Assembly (NCBI RefSeq): GCF_963576545.1
Contig: NC_083641.1
Coordinates: 20,289,523 to 20,353,522, forward strand
From: Limanda limanda
Lineage: Eukaryota > Chordata > Actinopteri > Pleuronectiformes > Pleuronectidae
Direction of reading: 5' to 3'
DNA: 64,000 bases
The notes under the pieces: model-generated
Told to the model about the DNA's origin: nothing
The model's database searches: none
Seen by the model: only the letters and a program-made list of their open reading frames with translations
Shown here: piece by piece, positions 1-12,001 of the stretch
Layout of the letters: each line of letters begins with the position of its first letter
How positions within the stretch are numbered: the first letter of the stretch is position 1
Made by a program: the position numbers and the translations under genes

Positions 1-2711
1 AAAGCTCCTTCCTGGATTGAGTCTGGGTTACAGGCTTTACAATGGCTGTGGGGATGAGAACCTGATTCGAGCAGCAGTGGAAGCCGTAAACGGAGACTCA
101 AGGGGATGTGCTGATCAGATACAGGCTCTCCTGGGCCATTCATCCTCCGGTGTGAGTAAAGATATAAACATCATACTCAGCCCGCTATCCATTCCACAGG
201 TGAGAAGTGATTGGGAAATAACTGGGATTTAATCATGTTTTCATCTTTGAAGAACGTTTAATCTGTTTTGTTGTGGTTAACATGTTATCTTTCTTTGAAG
301 GTGAGCCATCTCTCTACTTGTGCTTGCTTGAGTGACAAAAGGCAGTTCCCCACATTCTTCAGAACTGTGCCCAGTGACCGCTTCCAAGTTATCGGTCTGG
401 TGCAGCTCATGAAATACTTTGACTGGCGCTGGGTGGGGATTATTTATTCTAAGGACTTGTACTCAGACGAAGGTACAACAGCATTTGCAAAGGAAGCAGA
501 AAAAGAGGGCATATGTGTTGAGTACTCGTTACCTTACTCAGATACAAATGTAAAATTTCCTGCTATTGTTGATGCTCTGAGGAAATCCTCGTCCAAGGTG
601 GTCCTCCTGTTTATGCCCTTACCCCCCACCAAATTGTTCTTGTCGCAAATAAAGAAGTATAGCATAACTGGAAAGCAATGGGTTGGCAGTGAGGCTTGGA
701 TCACTCAAACAGACCTGGCTTCTGATGGGAGAAAGAGCCTTTTGCAGGGGGCGATGGGCTTTGCCCTCCCTCAGGCACCCATCCCAGGTCTTGGTGAATT
801 CTTACTCAGCTTTAAGCCCTCTGACGAACCACAAAGTGCTATAGTTAAAGATTTCTGGGAGTCGTTCTTTGACTGCAGCTTCTCTCCGTCAATTACTTCT
901 GCTATGTGTACTGGCACAGAAGATCTCAGCACAGTCTCCAGTGACTTCACAGACGTGACACATTTTAGGGAAGAGAATAATGTGTACAAGGCTGTGTACT
1001 TGGTGGCATATGCTATTCACGCACTACTGCAATGTCACAACGGCTCAAATCCAACCACTGGAAATTCTTGCGTGACAAAAGACCAAGTTCAGCCTAAATT
1101 AGTAAGTTCTGGAATATTTACTCAGACTTCAGATACTTAATATTAATGTTTTCCTTACCTTGATGTTAATGCAAAAACTTTAACATTTGAATATTCGCTA
1201 CAAATTGTATTGGTTTCTCGGAAATATGCTGAAATGTCCTGATTGTCCTCTTACAGGTGTTGGAGCACATTAAGTATGTGAACTTCACAACACAGAGTGG
1301 GGCCAAGGTTTTCTTTGATGAAAACGGAGACTCAGTTGCCCAGTACGACTTAGTTAACTGGCAAATAAAAGACGACGGTTCTGTTGAGATCGTAAACATC
1401 GGTCAATTTGACACGTCTCTTCCAGAGGGGGAGAAATTCAAACTAAAAGACAACACCAGGATAGTTTGGGGTGGAAACAGTATGCAGGTGAAGTGACCAT
1501 CTGTCTAATTAATTCTCCCAGCTGTTTTCCTACAGTGCATTTAGGAATTTTCACACATGGTGTTTTCTCTAATCAGGTGCTGAGGTCTGTTTGCAGAGAA
1601 CCGTGTCTCCCAGGGACTCGAAAGGCGATAAACAAGCATAAACCTGTGTGCTGCTTCGACTGCTTTGAGTGCCCCGAGGGATCAATTAGTAATGAGACAA
1701 GTGAGACAGAAAATGAATTCATTCATGTTTGCAGTAGAAACAATAAAAAGGAAAGAAATGCATGATTTGAAATCTCTCTCTCTATCTCCACTCATAGATT
1801 CTCCCAACTGTTTGATCTGTCCACCTGAACTTTGGCCGAATGAAAAGAAAGACCAGTGTCTCCCGAAGCCGACTGAGTACCTCTCCTACAAAGAGATCAT
1901 GGGGGCACTTTTAACTGGATTTGGTTGTGTGGGCATATTTTTATCTCTACTGACATCAATCATTTTTCTGACTCATAAAGAGACTCCAATTGTTAAAGCC
2001 AACAACTCCGAGCTGAGCTTCCTGCTGCTCTTGTCCCTGACTCTGTGTTTCCTGTGCTCCCTCACCTTCATCGGCCGGCCCTCTGAGTGGTCCTGCATGC
2101 TGCGACACACTGCGTTCGGCATCACCTTCGTGCTCTGCATTTCTTGTGTCCTAGGGAAAACTATAGTGGTGTTAATGGCCTTCAGGGCGACACTTCCAGG
2201 CAGAAATATGATGAAATGGTTCGGTCCTGCACAGCAGCGTCTCAGTGTTCTGAGTTTCACCCTGGTTCAGGTTGTAATTTGTTTACTTTGGCTCACAACC
2301 AACCCTCCATTTCCAAGGATGAACATGAAATACCATAAAGATAAGATAATCTTAGAGTGCGCTCTAGGGTCAGCTGTCGGGTTCTGGGCTGTGCTGGGTT
2401 ACATTGGACTTCTTGCTATCTTGTGTTTCATTCTTGCTTTTTTTGCCAGGAAGCTGCCAGACAGCTTTAATGAGGCCAAACTGATCACCTTCAGCATGTT
2501 GATATTCTGTGCAGTCTGGATCACATTCATCCCGGCATATGTCAGCTCTCCTGGGAAGTTCACTGTGGCTGTGGAGATATTTGCTATTCTGGCCTCCAGC
2601 TTTGGCTTGCTGATATGCATTTTTGTTCCAAAATGCTACATTATCCTATTCAGGCCAGAACAAAACTCAAAGAGACATTTGATGGGAAAAATACCACCAA
2701 GGACACATTGA
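1..2711 (+). CDS. OlfC (V2R-like) family C GPCR G1, 5' part outside window
   Basis: This is the 3' part of a family C olfactory receptor. Exons read by eye are <1-199, 301-1101, 1257-1487, 1577-1700 and 1798-2711 (stop TGA), with GT-AG introns. The first exon is cut by the window edge, so the signal peptide and N-terminus are missing. The large third exon (801 bp) is undivided, the usual V2R arrangement, unlike every other receptor here. Ligand-domain landmarks include the TVPSD and GSEAW motifs, where CaSR-type receptors contact the amino-acid ligand; the usual DDDYG reads KDLYS, with the tyrosine kept. The cysteine domain ([11 protein letters not shown]) is followed by 7TM with the family signature [12 protein letters not shown] poly(A) signal AATAAA lies at 2803-2808. 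No frame break is seen. The exact ligand cannot be told. Confidence 0.9.
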
Positions 2712-3175
2712 GCTGTAGTTTTAAAGGTGTCAAGTTAACTGCAAAAAAACTAGTTTCACAGCCTGACAGATATTGTAGTAAATTATAAGTTGTGATGTGC
2801 TGAATAAAGTAAATGAACCGAATCAAGTCTTCCTCATTTTTATTCATCAACTCCACTGAGTGTAAGCAGTGTTTGAGCTGTCGTTAGATTGATTTTGAAT
2901 GTATAATTTAAATACATTCAACAGAAATATTTACACCTATTATAGTTAAATCAATTTACTGCAGTGGAACAGACAAATAAAAAGTGTCAAGAAACAGGCT
3001 CCATTATAAGCCACTACAACTGCACTCAGTGGAGCACATACCTCATCATAGGCCCAACAGTCAAGGGTAACACTTTGGTTGATTTTTCTAATTAAAATCA
3101 ATTAATTATTCTCTGTTAAATCAACGAAAATGTTGAAAGATGCTCTGTCTCGCAATGATAAGAAAGTAAGAAAAG

Positions 3176-3260
3176 TTCCTGGATCTGCCCCCTGATCCGG
3201 ATTTGTACTCAAATGTATTGGGTTCTTCCTCTAACAAGTTTTTTAGTAACATAAAATAAC
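3176..3260 (+). repeat. Fragment of a common fish interspersed repeat
   Basis: The stretch begins CTGGATCTGCCCCCTGATCC and continues to a GGGTTCTTCCT block. This resembles the middle of a repeat very common in teleost genomes, whose 3' end (GGTGAAAACATAACCTC...GAGGTAA) appears elsewhere in this window. The family name is not certain, and the assignment is from memory of the pattern. Confidence 0.45.
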
Positions 3261-4815
3261 AGAATTACAAACTCAATACTGTTTCTCTATATATGTGATT
3301 AGTCATTACAGAAGCACCCCTTGATTATACCATGGACTTGCTAACATTGTTAAAAAATCTTTCAGAATTTCCTTTTTATTGTTGTATCCAAGAAAACAGG
3401 GTAAAGTGATTTATAAGTGGAATCCCAGAGTTATGACCCTTTACAGCTGTTTAATTAATAACAAATGTATTGATGTTTATAAAATCATGCACTGCATGAA
3501 AAGAACAATGTGTCAATCAGTTTCACTACAGATGTCGGAGGAATTTCAGGTTAACGGCTGTTCACAGGAATCTGCAGACAGCACAAAAAACTGCCAGGAA
3601 ACCGACGGGAATTGACGCAGGGTTCCAGTTTCTGGCAGTTTTACAAGCCTGAGAATGTTGGCACGTTACCCCCCTGCTCCTAGGCCTAGGGGATGCTTTC
3701 ACATGTAAATGACAATGCTGTGAGCTTAAAAATGCAAATCAGGATAGTTTTACTCAGTGTTGCAGAGGTAACACCTTTTTCTAAAAGGTACTAACTAAGG
3801 TACCAACTAAAATATCTGGCATAAGTACACCAGGCTTAAAATAAATATAAAATCTGAATTTGTAGTTTATATTGATTTCCCTTTTGTAAGTAAGTGTGCT
3901 AAGGAATAACAGTGTATACCATGAGCATGATCTTAATCAATTATTACACAACTTACAAAACAGTATTTATTTGTGATTTAACTGATTAACTATTATATAA
4001 TTATTATTGCAATCTGAGCTGTTAAGTACATTTTTTTTAATATATTTATTATGTCATTACATAATTGTGCATACCAATAGCACTTTGCAGATAAACAACC
4101 TTGTGAGAATATTTTACACACCTTTGTTAAATACATACAAATCTTATTATTGACAATGAATAATTCACAAATGCTTACTATTTCATACAGTAGGTCAGAC
4201 AAGTTATTGGTATGTTAAAAGTAAATTTAAAGATCGTGATTTGTATGAAAATGTTTTTCAATCACTTTAATCAACTCATATCACTTATACATTTTCATAA
4301 TCCAGCCAAAAATAGTTTGTATCACCTGATTATTTAGTCTCTTGCAAACAATAAAATAAAAACTTAAAATGGAAAAAAAAGAAAAACAAGTCTGAGTATT
4401 TGTCATCATTCTCTCTTTGTAGTTAACACATTTTAAACTTCAAATGAAAGATACAATAAAGCTACAACTTTTTTTAAATCAAAGTCTTAATGATGATGTG
4501 ACACTAAAGCTCATCCTTTTTTCACCTCCTGTCTATGAAAAGTTTCCGGTACAATGATTTAATTTGTTGTTTATAGATTTCAATACAATATGGTGAAAAG
4601 GTTTAACATTTGATGTGGCTTCTAAATGTGTATCTTAGGTCCTCCCTGCCTTTACATCACTTCCTTCAATGGGTGTCGAAGAGAATAATGATAACGTATA
4701 CAAGGCTGAGCAAGGTCCTGTTTATTATATTATGTGACTGCAAAACGATTGTAAATAGGAGGAGAGCAATTATGGGAGAATTTGTTGTCCCACACATCTG
4801 CTTTTGCTTTTGACT

Positions 4816-4888
4816 AAGTTGTTTGAAGTCCGCTACATAAGTGTATTTTCTGAGTTGACGTTCATCTTTGAACCAAATCAGCGAAGGG
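4816..4888 (+). pseudogene. Relic of OlfC exon 1 (G3 type)
   Basis: About 70 bases align by eye with the end of G3 exon 1 (12173-12240): TTGTTTGAAGTCC, then a TGACGTTCATCT block, with scattered substitutions. No other exon follows, so this is an isolated decayed exon lying between G1 and G2. It suggests that another receptor copy once stood here. Confidence 0.6.
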
Positions 4889-5540
4889 TGAGATTCACAA
4901 CAAATGCATCAAAAAACTTAAAACTGATTATTTTTCATATACTTACAAAGTTTATGAATACAGACCATTGACCAAATACAGAGCATAAATATTAATCTGA
5001 CCACGCTTTTTGGCCTCTATTTGCAACTGTTAGGACCCAAATGTAGAATAATTCTGCTGAAACCAAAGAAACCTGGAGAAATAAGCAGTGTTTTCTAAAA
5101 ATCTTTTTTCTTAATTGTTACATGTATAAAAGGATCTTATGTATATAAATTTTGCATTTTTAAAGTTGCTGCCGATTATTTCTCATGTATTTGTTAACAT
5201 TCCAGCCCAGGAGTTTGCAAACAATGTGACAATAACACTTGATGGCACTGTAACCAGTCTTTATTTTTATTACACCACATCTAACATACTATGATGTGCA
5301 CATTGTTTTTATGTTTTATAGTGAAAACAAAACCCTTATTTCTGTTGCAAAACTTTTTTTAGTTCATTTCATATTTCCAGCACGAAATGTAAATTATTTG
5401 TAAAATGAGAAAACAAAACATTTTTAAGACGTTCACAAAATTACAATGTATGAAAAAGCATGCAAATATAAATATTCCCACAAACTAGGTGAAGAACTCT
5501 TGTATGCTGCCATCATAAATATCCCCAGAGGTCAGGTGTA

Positions 5541-8500
5541 CTAGGATTCATTCTTGCTCATCAAATGTTTCTTGGTGTTCTTTTCGGGCTTAAAAAATAT
5601 GATGTAACACTTTGGGGCAAATATACACAGAATTAATCCAAAGCTGGAGGCCAGGATGGCAAATATCTCCACAGCCACAGTGAATTTACCAGGAGAGCTG
5701 ACGTAAGCTGGAATAAAAGTGATCCAGACAGCACAGAATATCAACATGCTGAACGTTATGAGCTTTGCCTCATTAAAATTATCAGGGAGCTTCCGAGCTA
5801 GGACGGCTAACACGAAGCAAAAGAAGGCCAACAGGCCTATGTACCCGAGCACAGCCCAGAACCCAATGGCTGAACCCAACGCACACTCCAGGATGATTCT
5901 CTCCTTGTATGTGGTCAGGTTTTTCATTGGAAAAGGGGGACTGACAACCAACCAAATGATACATATTAGAACTTGAATAAACGTGAAGGACACCACAGTC
6001 ATTCTTTGCTGCGGAGGGCCGAACCATTTCATGATGTTGCGACCTGGAAGTGTTGCTTTAAAGGCCATTAACACCACTATAGTTTTCACAAGGACACAAG
6101 AGATGCAAAGGACGAAGGTGATGCCGAACGCCGTGTGTCGCAGCATGCAGGACCACTCAGAGGGCGCTCCCATGAAAGTAAGTGAACATAAGAAACACAG
6201 AGTCAGCGAGAACAGCAGCAGGAAGCTCAGCTCGGAGTTGTTCGCCCTGACGATCGGGGACGTCCTGTGACAAAAGAATACGGCCGCAGTTATGATGGCG
6301 AGAAATGCGCCGCAAACGGAGAACGCAGCCAGGATGATTCCCAGCACCTCATGGATGGAGAGAAACTCTACAGGCTTAGGGAGACACATGTTTCTCTCTG
6401 TGTTGGGCCAGAAGTCGTCAGAGCAGGGGAAGCAATCAGGTGAATCTGCAAAAAAAATTTAAAAAAACACTTTCAGCAGCCTTATATTTGATGTTAACTT
6501 TATATAATGAACACTAAGTGCTGGACAGAGGTAACGAAAACTCGACAATTCGAAGTGTCCATAAATGAAATGTTAAAATAGGTGGGAGGTGGAAGAAAAC
6601 AATAATGGTTTGAAAGAAAACCCCACCCAAATATAACAAGAAATAAAATTTAAAAAACCTTATAAAACTTTAAAGAAATTCCCTACAGCCAGACGGGAGA
6701 TATCATGTTCTAGAAACCAAGATCATTATGAGACCAAAGTTATGAAGCCACCAATGACCTTGACATTTGAGCTTTGGCTCCCAAATCCTCATCATTAAGT
6801 CCAAGTGAACGTTTGGGCCAAATGTTAAAGGATTCCCTAAAGCTATTCTTGATATATCTGTTGACAATAATGGGACATACATCAAATAACCCAAAACATA
6901 ATGCTTCTTCAAAACTGGCCTGCTTTGTCCGAAATGTTACCTACAAGTCTGTGGGTGCATCAACTGGTGTTGAACATTCCTCGTGTTCTTGTTTCACCTG
7001 TAGCATTGCTTATCTCTCCCTCAGGACATGGTACACAGTCATAGCAGCAGATGGGTTTCCCTCTCTGCAGCACTTTACGGGTTCCTGCAGGGCAGCTGTC
7101 AGTGCACACTGAAGCAGGCGCCTGTCACACAGACACAAACACACTCACACAGATATCACACTATGGCTACACAGCTGGTATAAGTGTTACCTTTTGGCTC
7201 CTCACCTGTGTGCCACCCTCCACCCACGTGAGGTTCCTGCTGATGTGGAATTCCTGGCCGACCGGCAGCGATGCATTGTAGTGCCCGACTGTCACCAACT
7301 CAATGCTGCCACTCGCTCTTCTTTGCCAGTTGACCAGCTCATATGTGGCCACTGGGTCTCCGTTGGCATCAAACGACACATCATAACCGTTCTGGGAAAA
7401 ACTGACTTTCTTCAGCTCAGTGAGAACCTGTGAAGATGAAATGAAATAAGACAGGAAGTATATAATGTAAAGTACATCTTCATTTTGGTACGTATGTGAC
7501 GTATTTGTTTGGACCGACCTGTTTGGACTCTATCCTGGTGAGTTTGTCACACTCTCTTGTAGAGTTAGTTTTCTGGCACACTGCGTTATGAATGGCATTA
7601 GCTATTGCATAAACGGCCTTGTACACCATGTTGGTGATGCGGAGCTGAGACGTGTCGGTGTACGGGCTCTGGAGCGTCTGTATGTCTTCAGTTCCATCAC
7701 ATAGACTCTCTCCTGTGGCTGCACCTAAAAACACAACGAGGAGGAGACTGGTCTTTTTACTAATTATCATTTACAATTATGAAAATAATAAGAAAAAATT
7801 CCTTGAAACTGACTTTACCTATATCAATATTTACAAAACAAAAACATGAATATGATATTATCATAGTGTTATGCTGTATTGTGCTGTTCCATTATAATTA
7901 TTATTGCTATATCGCTGCAAATTATTATTAGTATGCAGAATGTAAATTGTCTGTATCCTTTTAAATAACTTAATTATCTTCTTGATGTTTTCCATTTTTA
8001 AGTTAACGTTTCATCTATGTTTAATAACCTTATTTGTCTTCTATTTTTCACTTATTTAATATCTATTTCATTATTAACTTGTACCTTATATTTTCAGCTT
8101 GCATATTAATACCTTATATAGTTCAAATATTCTCTTATTTCAAATATTTTCATCTCATATGTTTAGTCATCACATGTATCTTTGATGTTAATTGTGAACC
8201 ACAAATTTTTAAAAGTTAATTTCCATGCAGTTCCACAAAAAAACACAACTGATAGTGTCACTTATATTCTATGAGAAAAAAACAAGTTAGCAGAACTTCC
8301 TCACTCTGGTCCAGCCTGCAGTTGAATTCACTCTCCCAGAACTCAGTCAGCACAGGGGACGCAGACACTTTGGTGGGGGGTAGATCCAGAAGGAAGTCCC
8401 TCAGGCCGGGGATGACAGCTTGTTGGATGCCAATTCCGATGGCCCCGGCACAGAAGGAGAACCTCAGCAGCCGTGAGTCAGTCACCCAGCCCTCACTTCC

Positions 8501-10623
8501 TAACCATTGACGAGGAGGAGAAGGCTCCCGGGACAGCTCCTCCAACAGGAATCTCATGTCTCCAGAGCTTGCGAAGGCCACAATAACTGTGGCTGTTGAC
8601 CTGGAGAGATGATGTAATGCATAATGCACACAGTTAATATGGATAATGATTTTTTAAACCAGCAAAATGAGAACTTCAGTCTTTTGAATGTACAGTTTCT
8701 CAATGAGTATTTTTATTCAGGCCTGTAAGATCAATAAACAAAAAAACATGAAGAGTCAGTTATTATTCAGTACTATTTATTGAATTAGTTTGTATTTGCC
8801 ATTATCTGAATAAATATCTTTCTAATCGTATATGTGACTGAATATATTTAGTGGGTTTAATGTGCAGAAGCTCAGTGTCAACACAGCCTGTGGTGCAGAA
8901 ACCTGCGGATCACTTCAGCCACTCTCTGGATCTTGCTGCGAGGGTTGTTGCGGTAGAAAGACTCAGAGTACTCCACGCAGATGCCCTCTCTGTGCGCTGC
9001 GTCCAGGAAAGACGCCATGCCGTTGTTGCCATAGTCCGAATCCGAACGCACAGCACCGATCCACGTCCAGCCGAAGTGTTTGACCAGTTTGGCCAGCGCG
9101 TCGGCCTGGTACTTGTCACTGGGGATCGTCCTGAAGAAACTCGGGTACTGCTTCTTGTTGGAGAGGCAGGCGCACGTGGCAAAGTGGCTCACCTGGAGCA
9201 ACACAGTGGAATTCTTCATCTCCAAAATCAACTTTGAATGGCACTGGTTTAAAATGAATGAATTGAGTAGAAACACAAATCGATTTACTTGAGGGATGTT
9301 AAAGGGCCCGAGGACGCGCGACATGCTGATGGATGGCGTGGAGCTGGACTCGCCAACCATGGCCATCACCATTCCGGACTGGGAGCAGTTGTGGTCGTTG
9401 CCGAGGCTGAACTCCGGGTCCTGGCTATTGGCGAGCTGGAAGGCCAGACGCACCGCCATCGGCACCGAGGCACACGAGTCGTAGATGTGGTAACCGAGCG
9501 TGACGCCCGGCAGCAGGTTCGAGCTGTTGTTGATCTCCTCGATGGCAAAGATCATGGCGCGTGAGAAGCGCAGCTCGCGGGACACGATGCTGCACATGCA
9601 CACATATATGTGAGCATGTTGGAGTTTACATAGGATGGGATCACATGTTTTAATGGGAGAATCACAGGCCTAGGAAAAATACTAATAATATGAACAAGAG
9701 TACTACTACTACTACTTATTGTTACAATAATACTCACAATTATCATCATAGCCTAATCATATTAACGGAAAAACCAGAGGCATAGTAATTGTACTAATAA
9801 TACCACTACTAATGAAAATATTATTACTATATACATATAATATATATTATTATTAGTACTACTACAGCTACTACTACAACAACTAATAAATATAATAATA
9901 AGTTGCTGTTTCTAAGTGCTTCACAGAGAACACAAATTAAAAACAAGAACATCATAATTTATCATAAATAACATCATAATAAGAATAGTTAAAACATACT
10001 ACTACTACAAAAATACTATTACTAATACTACTAATATATACTAATATTAATAATAATAGTAACTACAATTTATAGATATACCAGTCCAAAATTCTCAAAA
10101 GATTGAATGCATGTCAATAGTCAACGAATTTCACAGCGTTTATCTGTTCTTCTTCTGTGAAATATTAATAAATGTTAAAAACAACTGTTTTCATTTAAGA
10201 ATCACAAATCATAATAGTTTGTCCTATAGCCACATTGTACACATTTGTTATATAACACATTTAACTTAACATTAACACATTTAAACCTCAAGATTTTAAG
10301 CACAATAAACAAATTTAAATAATTTATGTCCCCACACGGCCAAACATCCTTTTATTCCCCACCTCTCCCTGTTATACAAACCTCCCTGTGCACCTCAGAG
10401 GCTCAGGCATCGTAGTGTAGTTATATCTCACTTTGTTCATGTAGTAGTGAATGGAGAAACCCCCCCCAACCACATAGTCCCCATCCATTGAGAAGGCAGG
10501 TGGATGAGCCGTATCCTGCAGCTTACACTTGATCCCAGCCCCGTTCAAACCAAGACCAGAGTTCAGCTCAAACAGACCCAGAGCCCATACGAGGCAAACA
10601 AAGAGAGCTGAGATCCCCATCAT
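5541..10623 (-). CDS. OlfC (V2R-like) receptor G2, complete, 8 exons, 861 aa
   Basis: Exons on the minus strand are 10623-10382, 9589-9289, 9192-8903, 8600-8305, 7724-7519, 7427-7206, 7121-6998 and 6445-5541 (stop TAG). Lengths are 242, 301, 290, 296, 206, 222, 124 and 905, summing to 862 codons with consistent phases. The start is the ATG of MMGIS, conserved in G4 and G6, giving a clear signal peptide. Ligand-domain landmarks are TIPSD (D207), SDSDYG (Y235) and GSEGW (E314), matching amino-acid-contact sites of the CaSR/V2R family. The cysteine domain is near residues 520-585 and 7TM near 590-845, with RANNSELSF. The canonical V2R exon 3 is split here by two introns. Oddity: the donor after exon 3 is CAG|GTTTCT because 51 bp (8851-8901) sits at the junction; G4 and G6 have GTAAAT. 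It shares an intergenic region head-to-head with G3. Confidence 0.92.
8851..8901. other. 51-bp insertion at a G2 splice donor
   Basis: Next to CCTGCGG, the reverse complement of the exon end CCGCAGG, G4 and G6 continue straight into ATTTA. G2 has 51 extra bases between these blocks. A GT is kept at the junction, but the donor changes from GTAAAT to GTTTCT. Read through without splicing, the frame stops within a few codons. Confidence 0.8.
9660..10080. repeat. ACT/AAT-rich low-complexity tract in G2 intron 1
   Basis: Intron 1 of G2 carries long runs of TACTACTAC and ATTATTAATA-type triplets. Equivalent tracts lie in intron 1 of G4 (about 25110-25500) and G6 (about 50190-50530), so the tract predates the duplications. 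Confidence 0.75.
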
Positions 10624-10666
10624 CCCCCCAAGTGTGTGCATGTGTGCAATAAGTGTGTAATCACTA

Positions 10667-10674
10667 CTTATATA
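10667..10674 (-). promoter_or_regulatory. TATA box of G2
   Basis: TATATAAG on the minus strand lies about 45-50 bases upstream of the G2 ATG. The same motif lies at the same spacing upstream of G4 and G6. Confidence 0.6.
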
Positions 10675-10859
10675 GCTTTTCAGACTAATTATTCCCTCCT
10701 ACTGTACGTCATCTTACTGTACATCACAGAAAGGATGTCCTTGCTCTGTATTTTTCAGTTCCTTAGCCTTAAGCACTTTATAACCTTCACTGAGTGCCTC
10801 TGTTTCTCTTCTACTCTTGTTAAATTACTATTTAAAATGAACAAGGCCCCTTTAAATTC

Positions 10860-11200
10860 AGTCGAGCCTTCAACATTTCACCCACTCGTGGATATCAGTC
10901 TTCTAAATGTGCCAGATTTTTTTTCCATTGAGAGCCATGAATTATTCCCTGGGAAATTGGTGAAAATTTCCCAAAACACTTAATCTCACATTGTCAGAGA
11001 AGTTGCTAGGAAAAAAGCCTTGATCACCACTTTCACCTGATCCACAACCAAATTGAGTGTGTCCTTTTCTTGGCTCATGTCCCATCATTCCACAAAGCTT
11101 TGTTAAAACCTGTTCAATGGTTTTACATATAAGCTGCTAAAAAACAGACCAATGGACAGGGGCGAAAACATTACCTCTTTGGTGGAGGTAACTAAGCAAC
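10860..11200 (+). repeat. Old interspersed repeat in the G2/G3 head-to-head spacer
   Basis: The spacer (10624-12001) contains no gene. Most of 10860-11200 looks like a degraded copy of a widespread teleost repeat, with blocks AAAATTTCCC, CTCATGTCCCATC, and a 3' end GGGGCGAAAACATTACCTC...GGAGGTAA. Homologous remnants lie at about 26290-26450 and 51290-51605, so the repeat was present before the unit was duplicated. Similar 3' ends occur in introns near 14290-14455 and 30580-30755. Confidence 0.55.
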
Positions 11201-11940
11201 CACATAATTATAACTAATACCCAAAATAGAAATTAACATAAAATACAGTGATTCAAACAATATTTCAAATGGAATGAATAAATAGGGGCAATAACAGTCA
11301 TACAAACTGTGTGTTTTTGTATAAAATGCAGAGATCTACGAAGGCTCAACCAAATCACAATGAGATGGAAGGTAGTAATTTTTTTTATTTGAATTATAAA
11401 GAGTAATTTAGTATTCTAAAGGAAACCACCCTTAAAACATGAGTAAACCCAAAACACTAGTAAATGTGCAATTGTTTACTTCAGCTGTTACTAATTCAAC
11501 AGACTGTGGAGTTTTACTTTTAAATGACGGGTCACCGATTCCTCTCTACAAGGAGGTTTATTATAGTGAGAGAGAAAAAAAATCCCCATTCAGAAAAGTA
11601 TAGACACCAAAAGTTCACTTAAACCTGACATGATAGCATCTCAATTTCATGAGTAGCACCTGATGCCTTTGCCTTGTTCTTGTCTTTAATCTCCTTCGTC
11701 ATTCATACTTTTTGTTATATACAAAATGACGATTTACTGATCTTTCCACTCCAGATAGTTCATGGTGACAGAGAGACGGAAACTCAAGATTACCTCCAAC
11801 TTCACAAAAGCAAAATAATTCAAATCAAAATGCGTGAATAATGAAATCATGTTTATAAATTTGATATGAGCTTTCCCTCCCCCAAATGTCTGCCCAAGCC
11901 CTGGTGGGCGGGATGAAACTATAAAGAAAATCCCCCTGCA

Positions 11941-11948
11941 TATAAAAT
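11941..11948 (+). promoter_or_regulatory. TATA box of G3
   Basis: TATAAAAT lies 61 bases upstream of the G3 ATG inside a well-conserved block (CCTGCATATAAAATCAAGCA). G5 has the same sequence at the same spacing. The distance allows a short 5' leader. Confidence 0.7.
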
Positions 11949-12001
11949 CAAGCACTCCTGCATTAAGATCAGAGACGGGGCTGGAGGGACGGACGGCAGA
12001 A

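Larger units (their letters stand above)
2712..5540. other. Intergenic spacer G1-G2 with old repeats
   Basis: No intact gene is seen. The spacer is AT-rich. It holds a degraded interspersed repeat near 3176-3260, an OlfC exon-1 relic near 4816-4888, and from about 5015 a stretch that recurs near 19715, marking the left edge of the duplicated two-gene unit. TTTATT at 5260-5265 could be the reverse-strand poly(A) signal of G2. Confidence 0.6.

Noticed and set aside
5719..6270. Open frames on the strand opposite the 7TM exon, repeated at 21149-21700 and 46238-46789
   Set aside because: They recur only because the receptor exon beneath them is conserved in three paralogs; they have no features of their own.
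9660..10080. A CRISPR-like or satellite array
   Set aside because: The triplet repeats are irregular, without spacer structure; simple low-complexity DNA in a vertebrate intron.
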